64,000 nucleotides of DNA from Planctomycetota bacterium (GCA_015075375.1 JABTUM010000002.1:1103393-1167392), one strand, 5' to 3'. Counted from the first letter of the stretch, positions 8,840-18,089 are shown. Numbers and translations: made by a program. Notes: generated from the letters alone by a model not told the origin.

Positions 8840-9431
8840 CCGCTGCGCACCCGTAGTGCATTCGCGCCATAGGCGGAAGGCCGGCCACCAACCGGCCTTC
8901 GGCGGCGCGCAGTTCCTCCAAGCGCGCCGTGGCTCGAGCTTCCCCGTATTGCCCGACCGCCAAGTCCACGAAGAGCACGTAATGATTCACTTCGCTGGCG
9001 TAGAGATCTTCGTAAAAACCGGACAGCGCTTGGCCTTTCAGTTCGTCCGCCAGCAGCCGGAAGCGTTCGGCGCTGCGCGCTTCGATCAGACTGCAGACGA
9101 GCAGCATATCGAGAAAGTTCCCATTCCCTTCCTGCGCCGCCGCTTTGCGCAGACCCTGTACGTACGCGCTGCCGCCCTTCGGAGCCGCCGGCCACGGATA
9201 CCGTGCCCGGATTTCGCGCTCCACCTGCCGCGCGTGTTCCATCTCTTCGTTGGCCAGATCGGTCATCAACTTCTTAAGCGCCGGAACCTTCGGGCCGTGC
9301 ACGCGTAAGGTCCGGTGCGCCATCGCCGCGGCTTTCAGTTCGCAGAAATAATGATCGAGCAAAAGCGCCGCCGGATCGGCGAGCACCTGCTGCGCCCAGA
9401 CCGCGGGCGTCTCGTAATGCAATCCCAGCAT
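8832..9431 (-). CDS. miaE: tRNA-(ms2io6A)-hydroxylase-like diiron protein
   Basis: Ferritin-like diiron enzyme of 199 residues. MiaE hydroxylates the isopentenyl group of modified A37 in tRNA. Ligand motifs are in the expected order: HYFCELKAA with E31, NEEMEHARQ (E63-x2-H66), LIEARSAERF, and ASEVNHYVLF for the last E-x2-H pair. I start at the ATG at 9431 (MLGLHYETP); the longer frame to 9545 adds a non-conserved stretch that would overlap the promoter of the divergent aminotransferase. Length and motif spacing match MiaE well. No miaA or miaB in this window. Confidence 0.88.
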   Translation of the reverse strand: MLGLHYETPAVWAQQVLADPAALLLDHYFCELKAAAMAHRTLRVHGPKVPALKKLMTDLANEEMEHARQVEREIRARYPWPAAPKGGSAYVQGLRKAAAQEGNGNFLDMLLVCSLIEARSAERFRLLADELKGQALSGFYEDLYASEVNHYVLFVDLAVGQYGEARATARLEELRAAEGRLVAGLPPMARMHYGCAAVK

Positions 9432-9562
9432 GGGCGTATGATGCGCGCCTCCCGCCCGGGCGGCAAGCGAAGAGGAACGCTCAATCCTCCGCCCTTCCTG
9501 GCAGCGCGGTGCAGATTCCGCTAGGATGGCCGTGGGTTGAGCCAACGAACGGAATCGATGCC

Positions 9563-10798
9563 ATGTCTACGCCAAACCAGCCCACTGGGCTGCCCGACGG
9601 TTTTCCCGATCCCAACGCGCGGCGCATGAGTTTGCTGCCGCCGTATTTGCTGGGACGGATCAACGCCTACAACGACGAACTGCGCGCCAAAGGCGTCGAC
9701 GTGATCGACCTCGGCATGGGCAACCCCGTCGACCCGATCCAAGCCGAAGTCCTCGAAACGATGCGCGCTTCGCTCGACGAAGTGCCCAACCATCGCTACA
9801 GCCAGGCCAAGGGGATTCTGCCGCTCAAGCAGGCCTTCGCGCGCCACTACGCGCGGCATTTCAAGGTCGAGTTGGATCCCAAAGAAGAGATCATCGCCAC
9901 CATCGGCAGCAAGGAAGCCTTCAGCCACTTGATGCTGGGGATGTTGGGGCCCGGCGATTCGTGCGTGGTGCCGACCCCGGCCTTCACGATCCACATGTAC
10001 GCTCCGCAGATCGCCGGAGCCAGCGTCATCGGCGTGTACATGAAGGAAGAGCAGCCCGGGCCGCAGTTGCTCGCGGACCTCAAATACGCGCTCGAAACCG
10101 TCCGCCCGCGCCCGAAGCTCCTGATTCTGAACTTCCCGCATAACCCCACCGCGCGGACGGTGGATCTGGGCTTTTACGAAGAAGCTGTGGCGTTGGGCAA
10201 GCATTACGGCGTCTGGGTGCTCAACGATTTCGCCTACGGCCACTCGTGCTTCGACGGCTACCAGGCGCCCAGCATCCTGCAGGTCAAGGGCGCGAAGGAT
10301 ATCGCCGTCGAAACCTTCACCATGTCCAAGCCCTACAACATGGCCGGCTGGCGCGTGGGCTTCCTGGCCGGCTCGCGCCATCTCGTCGATATCCTGGCGC
10401 GGATCAAGGGCTACTTCGATTACGGCATCTTTCAGTGCATTCAGCTTTCCGCGGTCACGGCCCTCGACCACGGCGATACGCTCATCAAGCAGCAGTCGCT
10501 GCTTTACGAGAAGCGCCGCGATGCGCTTCTCGAAGGGCTCAAAAAGGCCGGCTGGAAGAAGACGATCAAGAATCGCGGCACCATGTTCAGTTGGCAGCCG
10601 CTGCCCGACCATCCGAAAGTGAAGGGCATGAACTCGGTGGACTTCTGCTTCACGCTCGCCCGGGAGACCGGCGTCAGCTTCACCCCGGGCGGCGGGTTCG
10701 GCCCCGAAGGCGACAGCCACCTGCGCATGGCGCTGGTGGCGCCCGAAGCGCGCATCGCCGAAGCCTGCGCGCGAATCGGAAAATTTTTGCAGGCTTGA
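9563..10798 (+). CDS. PLP-dependent class I/II aminotransferase
   Basis: Cytoplasmic fold-type I aminotransferase of 411 residues. Visible motifs are GMGNPVD near the N-terminus, NFPHNPTAR for substrate and cofactor contacts, NDFAYGHSCFDG, and the PLP lysine about residue 256 in FTMSKPYNMAGWRVGF. The MSKPYNMAGWR signature is close to alanine transaminases (AlaC/AlaA-like) and LL-diaminopimelate aminotransferases; sequence alone does not decide between them. The ATG at 9563 follows an ACGGA motif. It is followed 33 bases later by scpB in the same direction. Confidence 0.9.
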   Translation: MSTPNQPTGLPDGFPDPNARRMSLLPPYLLGRINAYNDELRAKGVDVIDLGMGNPVDPIQAEVLETMRASLDEVPNHRYSQAKGILPLKQAFARHYARHFKVELDPKEEIIATIGSKEAFSHLMLGMLGPGDSCVVPTPAFTIHMYAPQIAGASVIGVYMKEEQPGPQLLADLKYALETVRPRPKLLILNFPHNPTARTVDLGFYEEAVALGKHYGVWVLNDFAYGHSCFDGYQAPSILQVKGAKDIAVETFTMSKPYNMAGWRVGFLAGSRHLVDILARIKGYFDYGIFQCIQLSAVTALDHGDTLIKQQSLLYEKRRDALLEGLKKAGWKKTIKNRGTMFSWQPLPDHPKVKGMNSVDFCFTLARETGVSFTPGGGFGPEGDSHLRMALVAPEARIAEACARIGKFLQA

Positions 10799-10831
10799 AG
10801 AACGCCGCGAGCGACCCAGAATAACCGCGCC

Positions 10832-11665
10832 ATGAACGATACCGAAAAGCCCCAGCCCACACCCGACGACGCGGCCGCCGAAACAGGCGCCGATGCGGCG
10901 GAAGCCGCGCCGCCGGCGCCGAAACCCAAACGCCGGCGGAACAAGAAACTCGACTTGAGCCACTCGCGGCTCGCGGAAGAAGCCGAAGCCGCCGCGGTTA
11001 CGGCCGAACCCAAGCCGGAGCAAGCGCCGGAAGCCCCCGCGGAAGAGACGCCGGCGGCTGAAGCCGCTGCACCGGCGGCCGAAGAAGCGCCCGAGCCCGC
11101 CGAGGGCGACGCGGAGTCGGATGCCGAGCCGGAACCCGAGATCGATCTCGTCGCGCTTCAGCGCACGCTCGAAGCGCTGCTCTTCTCGGCCGATCACGCG
11201 CTGAGCACCCGCGAACTGGGCCGCGCGGCGGGCGTCAAAGTGGTGACCGTCCGCAAAGCGATGCGGGAACTCGGCCTGCGCTACGACGTCGAACAGCGCG
11301 CTTGGACCCTTTCCGAAGTCGCCGGCGGCTGGCAGCTCGTCACGCGCCCCGACTTTCATCCGGCGATCCAGAAGCTCCGCGCCAGCCGTTCGCAACGCAA
11401 GCTGACCCAAGCCGCGCTCGAAACCCTGGCCCTGATCGCCTACAGCAAAGAGCCGATCGGACGGTCCGAGATCGAAGGCGTGCGCGGCGTGGAAGCCGGC
11501 GCGGTCTTGCGGCAGCTCCTCGACCGCAAGCTGATCAAAATCGCCGGCCGCGGCACGGGCCTCGGCCAGCCCCTTTTGTACGCCGTCTCCAACGAATTCC
11601 TCGAGCATTTCGGATTGAAATCGGCCGCCGATTTGCCGCGCAGCGGCGAACTCAAAGGCATGTAG
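10832..11665 (+). CDS. scpB: Segregation and condensation protein B
   Basis: Part of the SMC-ScpAB condensin. The winged-helix region runs from about residue 105 to 265: IDLVALQRTLEALLFSADHA, LTQAALETLALIAYSKEPI and GVEAGAVLRQLLDRKLIK are diagnostic. Unusually, about 100 residues of low-complexity Ala/Glu/Pro-rich sequence precede it, with a short basic patch (PKRRRNKK). At 277 residues it is longer than the usual 180-200 for this reason. No scpA partner is adjacent. It may be cotranscribed with the aminotransferase upstream. Confidence 0.93.
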   Translation: MNDTEKPQPTPDDAAAETGADAAEAAPPAPKPKRRRNKKLDLSHSRLAEEAEAAAVTAEPKPEQAPEAPAEETPAAEAAAPAAEEAPEPAEGDAESDAEPEPEIDLVALQRTLEALLFSADHALSTRELGRAAGVKVVTVRKAMRELGLRYDVEQRAWTLSEVAGGWQLVTRPDFHPAIQKLRASRSQRKLTQAALETLALIAYSKEPIGRSEIEGVRGVEAGAVLRQLLDRKLIKIAGRGTGLGQPLLYAVSNEFLEHFGLKSAADLPRSGELKGM

Positions 11666-11699
11666 CTTCACTCGTCGATCTTAGGTTAAGGAGCGGAAC

Positions 11700-12524
11700 A
11701 TGGCGCGCGTAACGGGACGGATGATATGCGCGGTCGCCGCTATCTTATGGGCCGCGGGCTGCAGCAAGCCCGACGCCACGCCGCCTAAAACGCCGCCGGT
11801 GGCCGTGCCCACGCCCACCGAACCCGCCCCGGTGAAGGCCGCCGAATTCGCCAATCCCAAGCCCGACGCCTGCCCCGTCAGCGGCGATCCCATCGACCCG
11901 CAAGTAACCTTTGAAGCCGACGGCAAGAAATACGCCTTCTGTTGCGAGCACTGCATGGAAGATTTCAAAGCCGAACCGGCGAAGTTTCTGCCCGCGGCCG
12001 CCGCGCCGCCCGCCAAGCCCGCGGAAGCCGCGCCCGCCGCCCCTGCCGATTGGACTGCGCTCGAATTCGGCAAGAAAACCAAGCACACCGTCGCCATGCC
12101 CCAGACCTGGAAAAGCGAAGAACGCGCCAACAACCTGCGCCTCTGCCAAGTCCGCGTCCCGAAGTCCGAAGGCGATGCCGACGACGCCGAACTGGTCGTC
12201 TTCTCGTTTCCCGCCGCCGGCGGCGTGGATGGAAACCTCAAGCGCTGGGCCGGGCAATTCGGCGGCGAAGACGCGCTGCGCGGGCGCAAGGACGATCTGC
12301 CCACGGCCGGCGGCCAGAAAGCCAGCATCGTCGAATACGAAGGCACCTACACCGGCATGAATCCGCAGGCCGAAGGCGCGCTCGCGCCGAAAGCGGAATA
12401 CAAAATGCTGGTCGGCGTGATCCACGCCGAAGACGCGCAATATTATTTGAAGCTCGTCGGTCCGCAGCAGACCGTCGACGCACAGGCCGACGCCTTCTAC
12501 AAAATGATTCAGTCCTTTAAATAA
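11700..12524 (+). CDS. Putative lipoprotein with YHS/TRASH-like metal-binding domain
   Basis: 274 residues. A signal peptide ends in AILWAAGC with a candidate lipidated Cys21. After a proline-rich linker, residues about 55-100 carry CPVSGDPID and YAFCCEHCMEDFKAEP, the pattern of YHS/TRASH domains that bind metal through cysteines. A second linker leads to a C-terminal domain of about 160 residues (from DWTALEFGKKTKHTVAMP) resembling exported proteins of unknown function. A role in periplasmic metal handling or sensing is inferred. It is convergent with the next gene; only two bases separate the stops. Confidence 0.78.
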   Translation: MARVTGRMICAVAAILWAAGCSKPDATPPKTPPVAVPTPTEPAPVKAAEFANPKPDACPVSGDPIDPQVTFEADGKKYAFCCEHCMEDFKAEPAKFLPAAAAPPAKPAEAAPAAPADWTALEFGKKTKHTVAMPQTWKSEERANNLRLCQVRVPKSEGDADDAELVVFSFPAAGGVDGNLKRWAGQFGGEDALRGRKDDLPTAGGQKASIVEYEGTYTGMNPQAEGALAPKAEYKMLVGVIHAEDAQYYLKLVGPQQTVDAQADAFYKMIQSFK

Positions 12525-12526
12525 GT

Positions 12527-14113
12527 CTACTCCGCGCGCATCCTGCTCAGCGCCGGCGCAATCAGCGTCTCCAGCGGCGCGTACTCGTCGGTCAGCACGC
12601 AGACCCCAGGCCGCCGCTTGAGTTCCGCCAGCTCCTCCTTCGGAATCAGCGAGCCGTGCAGCGGTCCCGTATGCCCGCGCTTCCAGTCGAAGGTCGGCAT
12701 CGGCGTACGCCGCGCGACCACGACGAAGTTGCTCATGCCTTGGGGCGGCCCTGCGCGTTCCGCCGCGAAGACATACACGTGCGGAAACACCTGCTCCAGC
12801 GTCGCCGCGAACGCGCCCACCACGCGCCCGCTTGCCCAATCGTCGATCACGTTGACGACATAGGAACCGCCGTCCGTCAGGTGCGCCGAAAGCTCCCGCA
12901 CGAACTCCACCGTCGTCAACTGGTAAGGCATCGAGAACGAGCTGTACGCGTCGCCGTAGATCAGGTCGAAGCGCCGCTCGGGCTCGAACTCGGCTACGGC
13001 GTTGCGCGCATCCAGCGCCACCGTGCGGATCGCCGTATCGCGCGGCAGGCCCAGCGCCGCGTGGTTCGCCTCCGTCACGCCGGGATCGATCTCGGCGACG
13101 AGCACCTCCGCGTCCGGCCAGCGCCGCAGCACCCAGCGCGGAAAGGTGTAGCTCCCGCCTCCGATCACAAACACCTTCGGCGCCTCACGCGCCGGCGCTG
13201 CGCGCTCCGCCGCGTCGCGCGCCACCCGCTCGAAGGGCATGAACAAGTACTCCGCATCGTTCACGTCCACCCAGCCGTGCTCGAGCCACTCGATTTGGAG
13301 GATCCGGATGGTGCGCTGTTTTCCGTCGCGCGTGAACTCCCGTTCGAAGACCATCACGTGCTGGTATGGACTGTCGGTCTCGAAGAGCAGCCCCGGTTCG
13401 GCTTGCAGCCCCAGCGAACGCGCGGCCGGCTCCACGGGCGGCAGGCGGCCGCGCGAAGCCAGCAGGAGCGCCAAGAGCGCCGCGATCCAACCCGCATGCA
13501 GCGCGCGCCACGGACCCAGCGCCAAACCGCCCAAGGCCAGCACCAGCGCCACGCCCAGCACCACCTGCGTCGAGCCCAGCCACGGCACGAGCCAGAAGCC
13601 CGTTGCCAGCGTCCCCACGATGCTCCCCGCCGTGCCCCACGCGTACACCGAACCCAGCGCCGTCCCGGTGCGCGTCGCGCCGGCGACCGCCCACTTCGCC
13701 GCGCCCGGCGAGATCAGCCCCAGCAGCACCGCCGGCCACAGGAAGATCGCCAGCACCGTCGTGAAGATCCGCGCCGGCCACGGCCAGCCGTTCAGCCATC
13801 CGTACGTGACGAACCCGCGATTCAGCAGCAGGGTCAGCACGCTCGCGGCGCTCGCCGCCAGAAACAGCCAGCCCAACGTCGCGCGCGGCTCGCGGCGATC
13901 GGCCAGCCGCCCGCCCAGCGCGTTGCCCAGGGTCAATCCCGCGAGCATCACGCCGATCACCGAGGTCCAGGTATAGAGCGAATTGCCTAGATGCCGCGCG
14001 ATCAGCCGCGCCGCGACCAGCTCGAGGATCATCAAACAGGCGGAACTGACGAAGACCAGCAGTTGAGGCGTCAGGCGCAAGCGCTCGGGAGGCGCCGGTT
14101 CGGTGGGATTCAC
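12527..14113 (-). CDS. Membrane-fused spermidine-synthase-like protein
   Basis: 528 residues in two parts. Residues 1 to about 215 contain multiple hydrophobic helices of the major-facilitator-like module often fused to SpeE (FVSSACLMILELVAARLIAR is typical). Residues about 230-520 are the spermidine-synthase Rossmann domain: VFVIGGGSYTFPRW for the nucleotide loop, VLVAEIDPGVTEANH, and YGDAYSSFSMP where a conserved aspartate sits. Whether it makes polyamines or methylates something else cannot be told; such fusions are generally uncharacterised. Its stop faces that of the lipoprotein gene, so transcripts probably overlap. Confidence 0.82.
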   Translation of the reverse strand: MNPTEPAPPERLRLTPQLLVFVSSACLMILELVAARLIARHLGNSLYTWTSVIGVMLAGLTLGNALGGRLADRREPRATLGWLFLAASAASVLTLLLNRGFVTYGWLNGWPWPARIFTTVLAIFLWPAVLLGLISPGAAKWAVAGATRTGTALGSVYAWGTAGSIVGTLATGFWLVPWLGSTQVVLGVALVLALGGLALGPWRALHAGWIAALLALLLASRGRLPPVEPAARSLGLQAEPGLLFETDSPYQHVMVFEREFTRDGKQRTIRILQIEWLEHGWVDVNDAEYLFMPFERVARDAAERAAPAREAPKVFVIGGGSYTFPRWVLRRWPDAEVLVAEIDPGVTEANHAALGLPRDTAIRTVALDARNAVAEFEPERRFDLIYGDAYSSFSMPYQLTTVEFVRELSAHLTDGGSYVVNVIDDWASGRVVGAFAATLEQVFPHVYVFAAERAGPPQGMSNFVVVARRTPMPTFDWKRGHTGPLHGSLIPKEELAELKRRPGVCVLTDEYAPLETLIAPALSRMRAE

Positions 14114-14160
14114 GCGGCGTTTCTAAACCAAAGCCGCGGCTCGGCGCAAGATCAGGCGGC

Positions 14161-15201
14161 CTACTCTTCCTCCTCCACCGCCGGCTTCTCTGTCTTCTTC
14201 GCGCCTTCCGGCTTCGCGCCGCCGGACAGCGGATCGAGCGGATTCGCGGCCACCGCCGCCGCGCCGGCCTCTTCGACCACCAGTTCCAGCCGCGTCGTGC
14301 CGCGGCGCTTGTCGGCGCCCGTGCACGTCGCCGTGAACTTGTAGCGCCCGGCCTTCGTACCCGTTCCGCTCAACTCGCCTTCCTTCGAGAGCGTAAAGCC
14401 CTCCGGCAAACCTTGCGCCTCGTACGTCAGCGGACGCGCGCCGCCGCGCGCGCTCAGTTTCTGCGTAAACGCCTGGCCCACCCGCGCCGCGTTCAGCGAC
14501 TCCGTGACCCAGACCGGCTCCAGCTTCAGCGGCAGGCCGTACGGCTTGAGCTTGCCGCCCGGGACCATCCCTTTGCCGCGCGGAATCTGCGCGTTCCAGC
14601 CCAACACCAGTTGCGGCGCGTCCCCGCCCTTCTCTTTGCTGCGTACCCGCACCTGCGCTTCGCTGCCCGGCTCGAGCATCAGCACGAGCCCGTAATTCGG
14701 GCGCTGCTTCATCGCCCATGCTTGCGCCAGCGGCGTCACGTCGAATTCCAGCCACCAACCGGCTTCGCCGCCCATATCCGTCGTCACGTTGCAGCCCGCC
14801 ACCGCGATCGGATCCCAATCGCCGCCGTTGTTCACCCACTGATCGTCTTCGAGACATAAATCCCAGCTTGCGAACTTCTGGCTCCACGCACGCGCCAGCG
14901 CGTGGCAGCGGATCGTCTCGGTGCTTTTCGGCCGCCCGATATTCCAGGCCTTAATCCGCAGCAGCGCCTGCGTCGGTGGGCGCTTCACCTGTTCGAGGTC
15001 AAACTTCAAAAGGGCGCGGAACTGCCGACCGTCCGCGCCGCCGTAGATCTGAAACTCGTCGCGCTCACCGCGTCCGCCCGGACGGCCCGTCGTATCGGGC
15101 GTCAGGTACGTGTCGTCGGTCGGCGTCAGCGTCAGCGGGTCCGTCTGAGCCCACGCCGCGGCCTGGATCCATACCAGCACGCAAAGCCACATCGGTCGCA
15201 T
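14161..15201 (-). CDS. Secreted DNRLRE-like and Ig-like domain protein
   Basis: 346 residues. The ATG at 15201 follows GGAGAG and opens a signal peptide (MWLCVLVWIQAAAWAQ). Residues about 20-190 match the DNRLRE/disaggregatase-related beta fold (DDTYL, RALLKFDLEQV, LLRIKAWNIG, WLEFDVTPLAQAW). Residues about 225-300 look like a putative Ig domain (RVGQAFTQKLSARGG, LPEGFTLSKEGELSGT). The tail is rich in Glu and Lys. Probably an extracellular or periplasmic carbohydrate- or surface-binding protein. It lies downstream of the cyclic-nucleotide-binding gene, but the terminator at 15302 separates them. Confidence 0.78.
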   Translation of the reverse strand: MRPMWLCVLVWIQAAAWAQTDPLTLTPTDDTYLTPDTTGRPGGRGERDEFQIYGGADGRQFRALLKFDLEQVKRPPTQALLRIKAWNIGRPKSTETIRCHALARAWSQKFASWDLCLEDDQWVNNGGDWDPIAVAGCNVTTDMGGEAGWWLEFDVTPLAQAWAMKQRPNYGLVLMLEPGSEAQVRVRSKEKGGDAPQLVLGWNAQIPRGKGMVPGGKLKPYGLPLKLEPVWVTESLNAARVGQAFTQKLSARGGARPLTYEAQGLPEGFTLSKEGELSGTGTKAGRYKFTATCTGADKRRGTTRLELVVEEAGAAAVAANPLDPLSGGAKPEGAKKTEKPAVEEEE

Positions 15202-15301
15202 CGCACACTCTCCGGCATATCGTTGCCCAACCGCAGGATACCTCAAAAGAGTGGTCTATACCACCCGGAAGAACGCCCGAATCCGACCCTAATTGGAATC
15301 T

Positions 15302-15338
15302 CAAAAAAGAAGGGGCTTCCCGCATCGCGAGAAGCCCC
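15302..15338 (-). terminator. Rho-independent terminator after the cyclic-nucleotide-binding gene
   Basis: GGGGCTTC (15312-15319) pairs with GAAGCCCC (15331-15338), extended inside by CGC/GCG around one mismatch. On the minus strand the stem is followed by CTTCTTTTTT-type sequence (15302-15311). It ends the minus-strand transcript of the gene at 15369-15875. Confidence 0.88.
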
Positions 15339-15368
15339 CATATTATGAGGAGCCAGTGGCCTATCCGC

Positions 15369-15875
15369 TTAGCGTTTCTTCAACAGCGCCGCCTTCTTCC
15401 GCGCCACGCGGCCCGTCAATTCGGCGATCTTGCGATCGGCTTCCACCAGCCGTTCGGCCAGGATTCGAGCGAGGTTCACCGTGATCTGCATTGCGATCGG
15501 GTCCTGCGCCTCCAGTTTCTTCCGGTACACGTCGCTGGGCAGCACGCCGACAATGACGGGCGTCGCCGCGCGGACCGAGGCGATGCGCGGCGCGTTATTC
15601 AGCAGCGCGATCTCGCCGAAGAAGTCCGGCGCATCCAGTTCGGCCAGCCGGAAATGCCCCTTCGAAGAACTCTTGATCACGCCGACTTTCCCGCGGCAGA
15701 GCATGTACAAACCATCCGCTTCCTGGCCCTCGCGGAAAAGCAACTGCTGCTCCGGGTAATCCCGCCGCTGCAGCCACGTCATCAATTCGTCCACTTGGGC
15801 CTTCGAAAGCCCCTGGAAAATGTTCACCTTCGGCACGGTCTGCTTGAGCATCGGCGTTTCGCCTGCGACGGACAT
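15369..15875 (-). CDS. Cyclic-nucleotide-binding domain protein (Crp-like, no HTH)
   Basis: 168 residues made almost entirely of one cNMP-binding domain: NIFQGLSKAQVDEL at the start, LLFREGQEADGLYMLCRGKV, and the phosphate-binding-cassette-like FFGEIALLNNAPRIASVRA. A short basic C-terminal helix follows, but no helix-turn-helix, so it is not a classical Crp regulator. It may be a stand-alone sensor subunit; its partner is unknown. GGGGAGG lies seven bases before the ATG. It is divergent from the transporter at 16048 and is followed by a strong terminator. Confidence 0.88.
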   Translation of the reverse strand: MSVAGETPMLKQTVPKVNIFQGLSKAQVDELMTWLQRRDYPEQQLLFREGQEADGLYMLCRGKVGVIKSSSKGHFRLAELDAPDFFGEIALLNNAPRIASVRAATPVIVGVLPSDVYRKKLEAQDPIAMQITVNLARILAERLVEADRKIAELTGRVARKKAALLKKR

Positions 15876-16047
15876 GTCAGTACCTCCCCATGAGCCCGTA
15901 CGTATGAATCAGCCACTCTTTCATGTGTAAATGCGTATGTAGCCTAGCGCCGTCCGGGAATTACCCAAGAGCAGAAGCGTCCCCGCGAACGCGTATCGCA
16001 AAGCCTCGTACAGCCGCTATGCTGAACGGACCACCGAGCCCCCGTCC

Positions 16048-17274
16048 ATGGATCCCGTCGTTCTCATCGTCTTCGGCGTCGTGTACCTGGGCATGCTGGC
16101 CGGCCGGCTGCCGTTCCTGGCCATCGACCGCACCGGCGTGGCGGTCCTGGGCGCCATTGCCTTGCTGGCCTGCGGGCGCCTAAGCCTCAAGGAAGTCTGG
16201 GACGCACAGGATGTCCCGACGCTCGCGCTTCTGCTGGGTTTCATGGTCCTCAGCGCGCAGCTGCGCCTCGGCGGCTTTTATTCACGCGTGACGCAGCGCA
16301 TCGCCGGCGCGCAGGCCTCGCCGGCCCGGCTCCTGGGTTTGGTCATCGCCGTCGCGGGAGCCCTCTCGGCGCTCCTGGCCAACGACATCGTCTGTCTGGC
16401 CATGGCGCCGCTGCTGGCCCGCGGTTGCTGGCGGCGCGGACTCGATCCCATCCCGTTCCTGCTCGCGCTGGCCTGCGCCTCCAACGTGGGCTCCGCCGCG
16501 ACCCTGATCGGCAACCCTCAAAACATGCTCATCGGCCAAGCCCTCGCCCTCGACTTCGCCGCATACGCAAAAACGGCCTTCGTCCCCAGTGTCCTGGGCT
16601 TGGGGCTCACCTGGGGCTTGCTGGTATGGTTCTACCGCGAGCGCTGGGAACTCTCCACCGGCACGGACACACGGGAGCCGCCCGAAGCCGAAACGCCGGC
16701 ATTCAACCTTTGGCAAACCGCGAAAGGATTGACCTTCGTCGCGCTTACCGTCGCCGCCTTTCTCTTCACCGACTGGCCGCGCGAAGTGCTCGCCCTCGCC
16801 GCGGCCGGCCTATGCCTCGCCAGCCGGCGCATGGCCACCCGCCCCATGCTGGGACTCGTCGACTGGCATCTGCTGCTGCTCTTTATGGGACTCTTCGTCG
16901 TCAACTACGCGCTCCAGGCCAGCGGCGCCCTCGATTCGGCGATTCGATCCGTACGCGAAGCCGGCATCGATCCGGCGCACCCCGGCTGGCTCTTCGGCGT
17001 GACCGTGGCGCTCTCGAACCTCGTAAGCAACGTGCCCGCCGTGATGCTCCTGCTGCCCGTAGCGACGCACGAACAAGCCGGGCCGATCCTCGCGCTCGCC
17101 AGCACGCTGGCGGGCAATCTGATTCTGGTGGGCAGCATCGCGAACCTGATCGTCGCCGAACAGGCCGGGATGCTGGGCTTGAAGATCGATTGGAAGACCC
17201 ACGCGCGGGTCGGCGTGCCCGTCACGCTGAGCACGCTGGCCGTGGCCGCGGGATGGCTCTGGCTAACCGGCTGA
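16048..17274 (+). CDS. ArsB/NhaD/DASS-superfamily anion or Na+/H+ transporter
   Basis: Integral membrane protein of 408 residues with about ten to eleven hydrophobic helices. Two related helical-hairpin motifs mark the two inverted halves: SNVGSAATLIGNPQN (about residues 149-163) and SNLVSNVPAVMLLLP (about residues 324-338). This is the ion-transporter superfamily containing ArsB, NhaD and the SLC13/DASS carriers. The substrate cannot be assigned; no arsenic or citrate genes are adjacent. Its last 12 bases overlap the 3' end of the convergent gene on the other strand. Confidence 0.87.
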   Translation: MDPVVLIVFGVVYLGMLAGRLPFLAIDRTGVAVLGAIALLACGRLSLKEVWDAQDVPTLALLLGFMVLSAQLRLGGFYSRVTQRIAGAQASPARLLGLVIAVAGALSALLANDIVCLAMAPLLARGCWRRGLDPIPFLLALACASNVGSAATLIGNPQNMLIGQALALDFAAYAKTAFVPSVLGLGLTWGLLVWFYRERWELSTGTDTREPPEAETPAFNLWQTAKGLTFVALTVAAFLFTDWPREVLALAAAGLCLASRRMATRPMLGLVDWHLLLLFMGLFVVNYALQASGALDSAIRSVREAGIDPAHPGWLFGVTVALSNLVSNVPAVMLLLPVATHEQAGPILALASTLAGNLILVGSIANLIVAEQAGMLGLKIDWKTHARVGVPVTLSTLAVAAGWLWLTG

Positions 17275-18048
17275 CGCGGCACTCACCAAGGCTTCGAAAA
17301 GCGCGCGCTGCCGCGCGTCCTCGGGCATCCGTTCGGGATGCCATTGCACGCCCAGCACGAAACGGTACCCGCGCGCGAAGGCCGCGCCGCCCGCCGGCTC
17401 GATGGCTTCAATCACTCCGTCGGGCGCCCACGCCGACGCACGCAAGCCGTCCCCCACCCGCTCCGGTTTCACCGCCTGATGATGGAAGCTGTTGGAGACC
17501 ACTTCGCCGCCGTGCGTTGCCTGCAGCGTGCGCGCCAGCAGCGAATCGGCCTCGACCTTTAACGTATGCCGGTAGTGATAACCGTCCTCGCCAGGGCGCT
17601 GATCCCGCGCATGCGGCAACGTGCCGTCCGCAACCCATTCGCTCTTCAGATCCTGAACCAAGGCGCCGCCGCGCGCCAGGCTGATCAACTGGCAGCCGCC
17701 GCAAACGCCCAGCACCGGCAGCGCCGTCTCGTCCAGCACGCGCCGCGCCAGCGCCAGATCGAAACGGTCGCGCCGCGCATCCATCAACTCTTCCGCGCGC
17801 TGCACGCGGCCCGCGTAATGCCGCGGATCGTAGTCCGGGCCTCCGATGAAGCAGAATCCGTCCAGCGGCTCCAGCGCCGCCTCCAGCAAATCTTCCGACT
17901 CCAGCGGCGGGATCACCAGCGGAATGCCGCCCGCGCGCACGACCGCGTCCACGTAGGCCAAGCCCACCGTCATCGCGCCCTTGGCCACGCTGCCGCCGTA
18001 GGAGACCGAAGCATTCAAGCCGATGACGGGTCGTGAGGTGCGGGACAT
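17263..18048 (-). CDS. Class I glutamine-amidotransferase-like hydrolase (PuuD family)
   Basis: 261 residues, peptidase C26 type. PuuD-like enzymes cleave gamma-glutamyl-GABA in putrescine breakdown. The nucleophile elbow is VLGVCGGCQLI; the histidine-glutamate pair is in LGVQWHPER; GFCFIGGPDYDP is the usual N-terminal loop. I start at the ATG at 18048 because GGAGG stands 11 bases upstream; the GTG at 18066 would place that site inside the gene. No other putrescine-pathway gene is near, so the substrate is open. Confidence 0.85.
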   Translation of the reverse strand: MSRTSRPVIGLNASVSYGGSVAKGAMTVGLAYVDAVVRAGGIPLVIPPLESEDLLEAALEPLDGFCFIGGPDYDPRHYAGRVQRAEELMDARRDRFDLALARRVLDETALPVLGVCGGCQLISLARGGALVQDLKSEWVADGTLPHARDQRPGEDGYHYRHTLKVEADSLLARTLQATHGGEVVSNSFHHQAVKPERVGDGLRASAWAPDGVIEAIEPAGGAAFARGYRFVLGVQWHPERMPEDARQRALFEALVSAASAG

Positions 18049-18089
18049 GGACCGGGAATCCTCCACATGCGGACGGGGTAAAACGAAAA

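Noticed and set aside
8752..9195. Upstream extension of the HEAT-toroid protein
   Set aside because: It overlaps miaE in antisense-like frame and would bury the signal peptide; a GTG with a good site fits at 8751.
9521..11671. A 716-codon minus-strand frame across the aminotransferase and scpB
   Set aside because: Entirely antisense to two well-recognised genes, with a composition of Arg/Gly/Phe runs typical of shadows.
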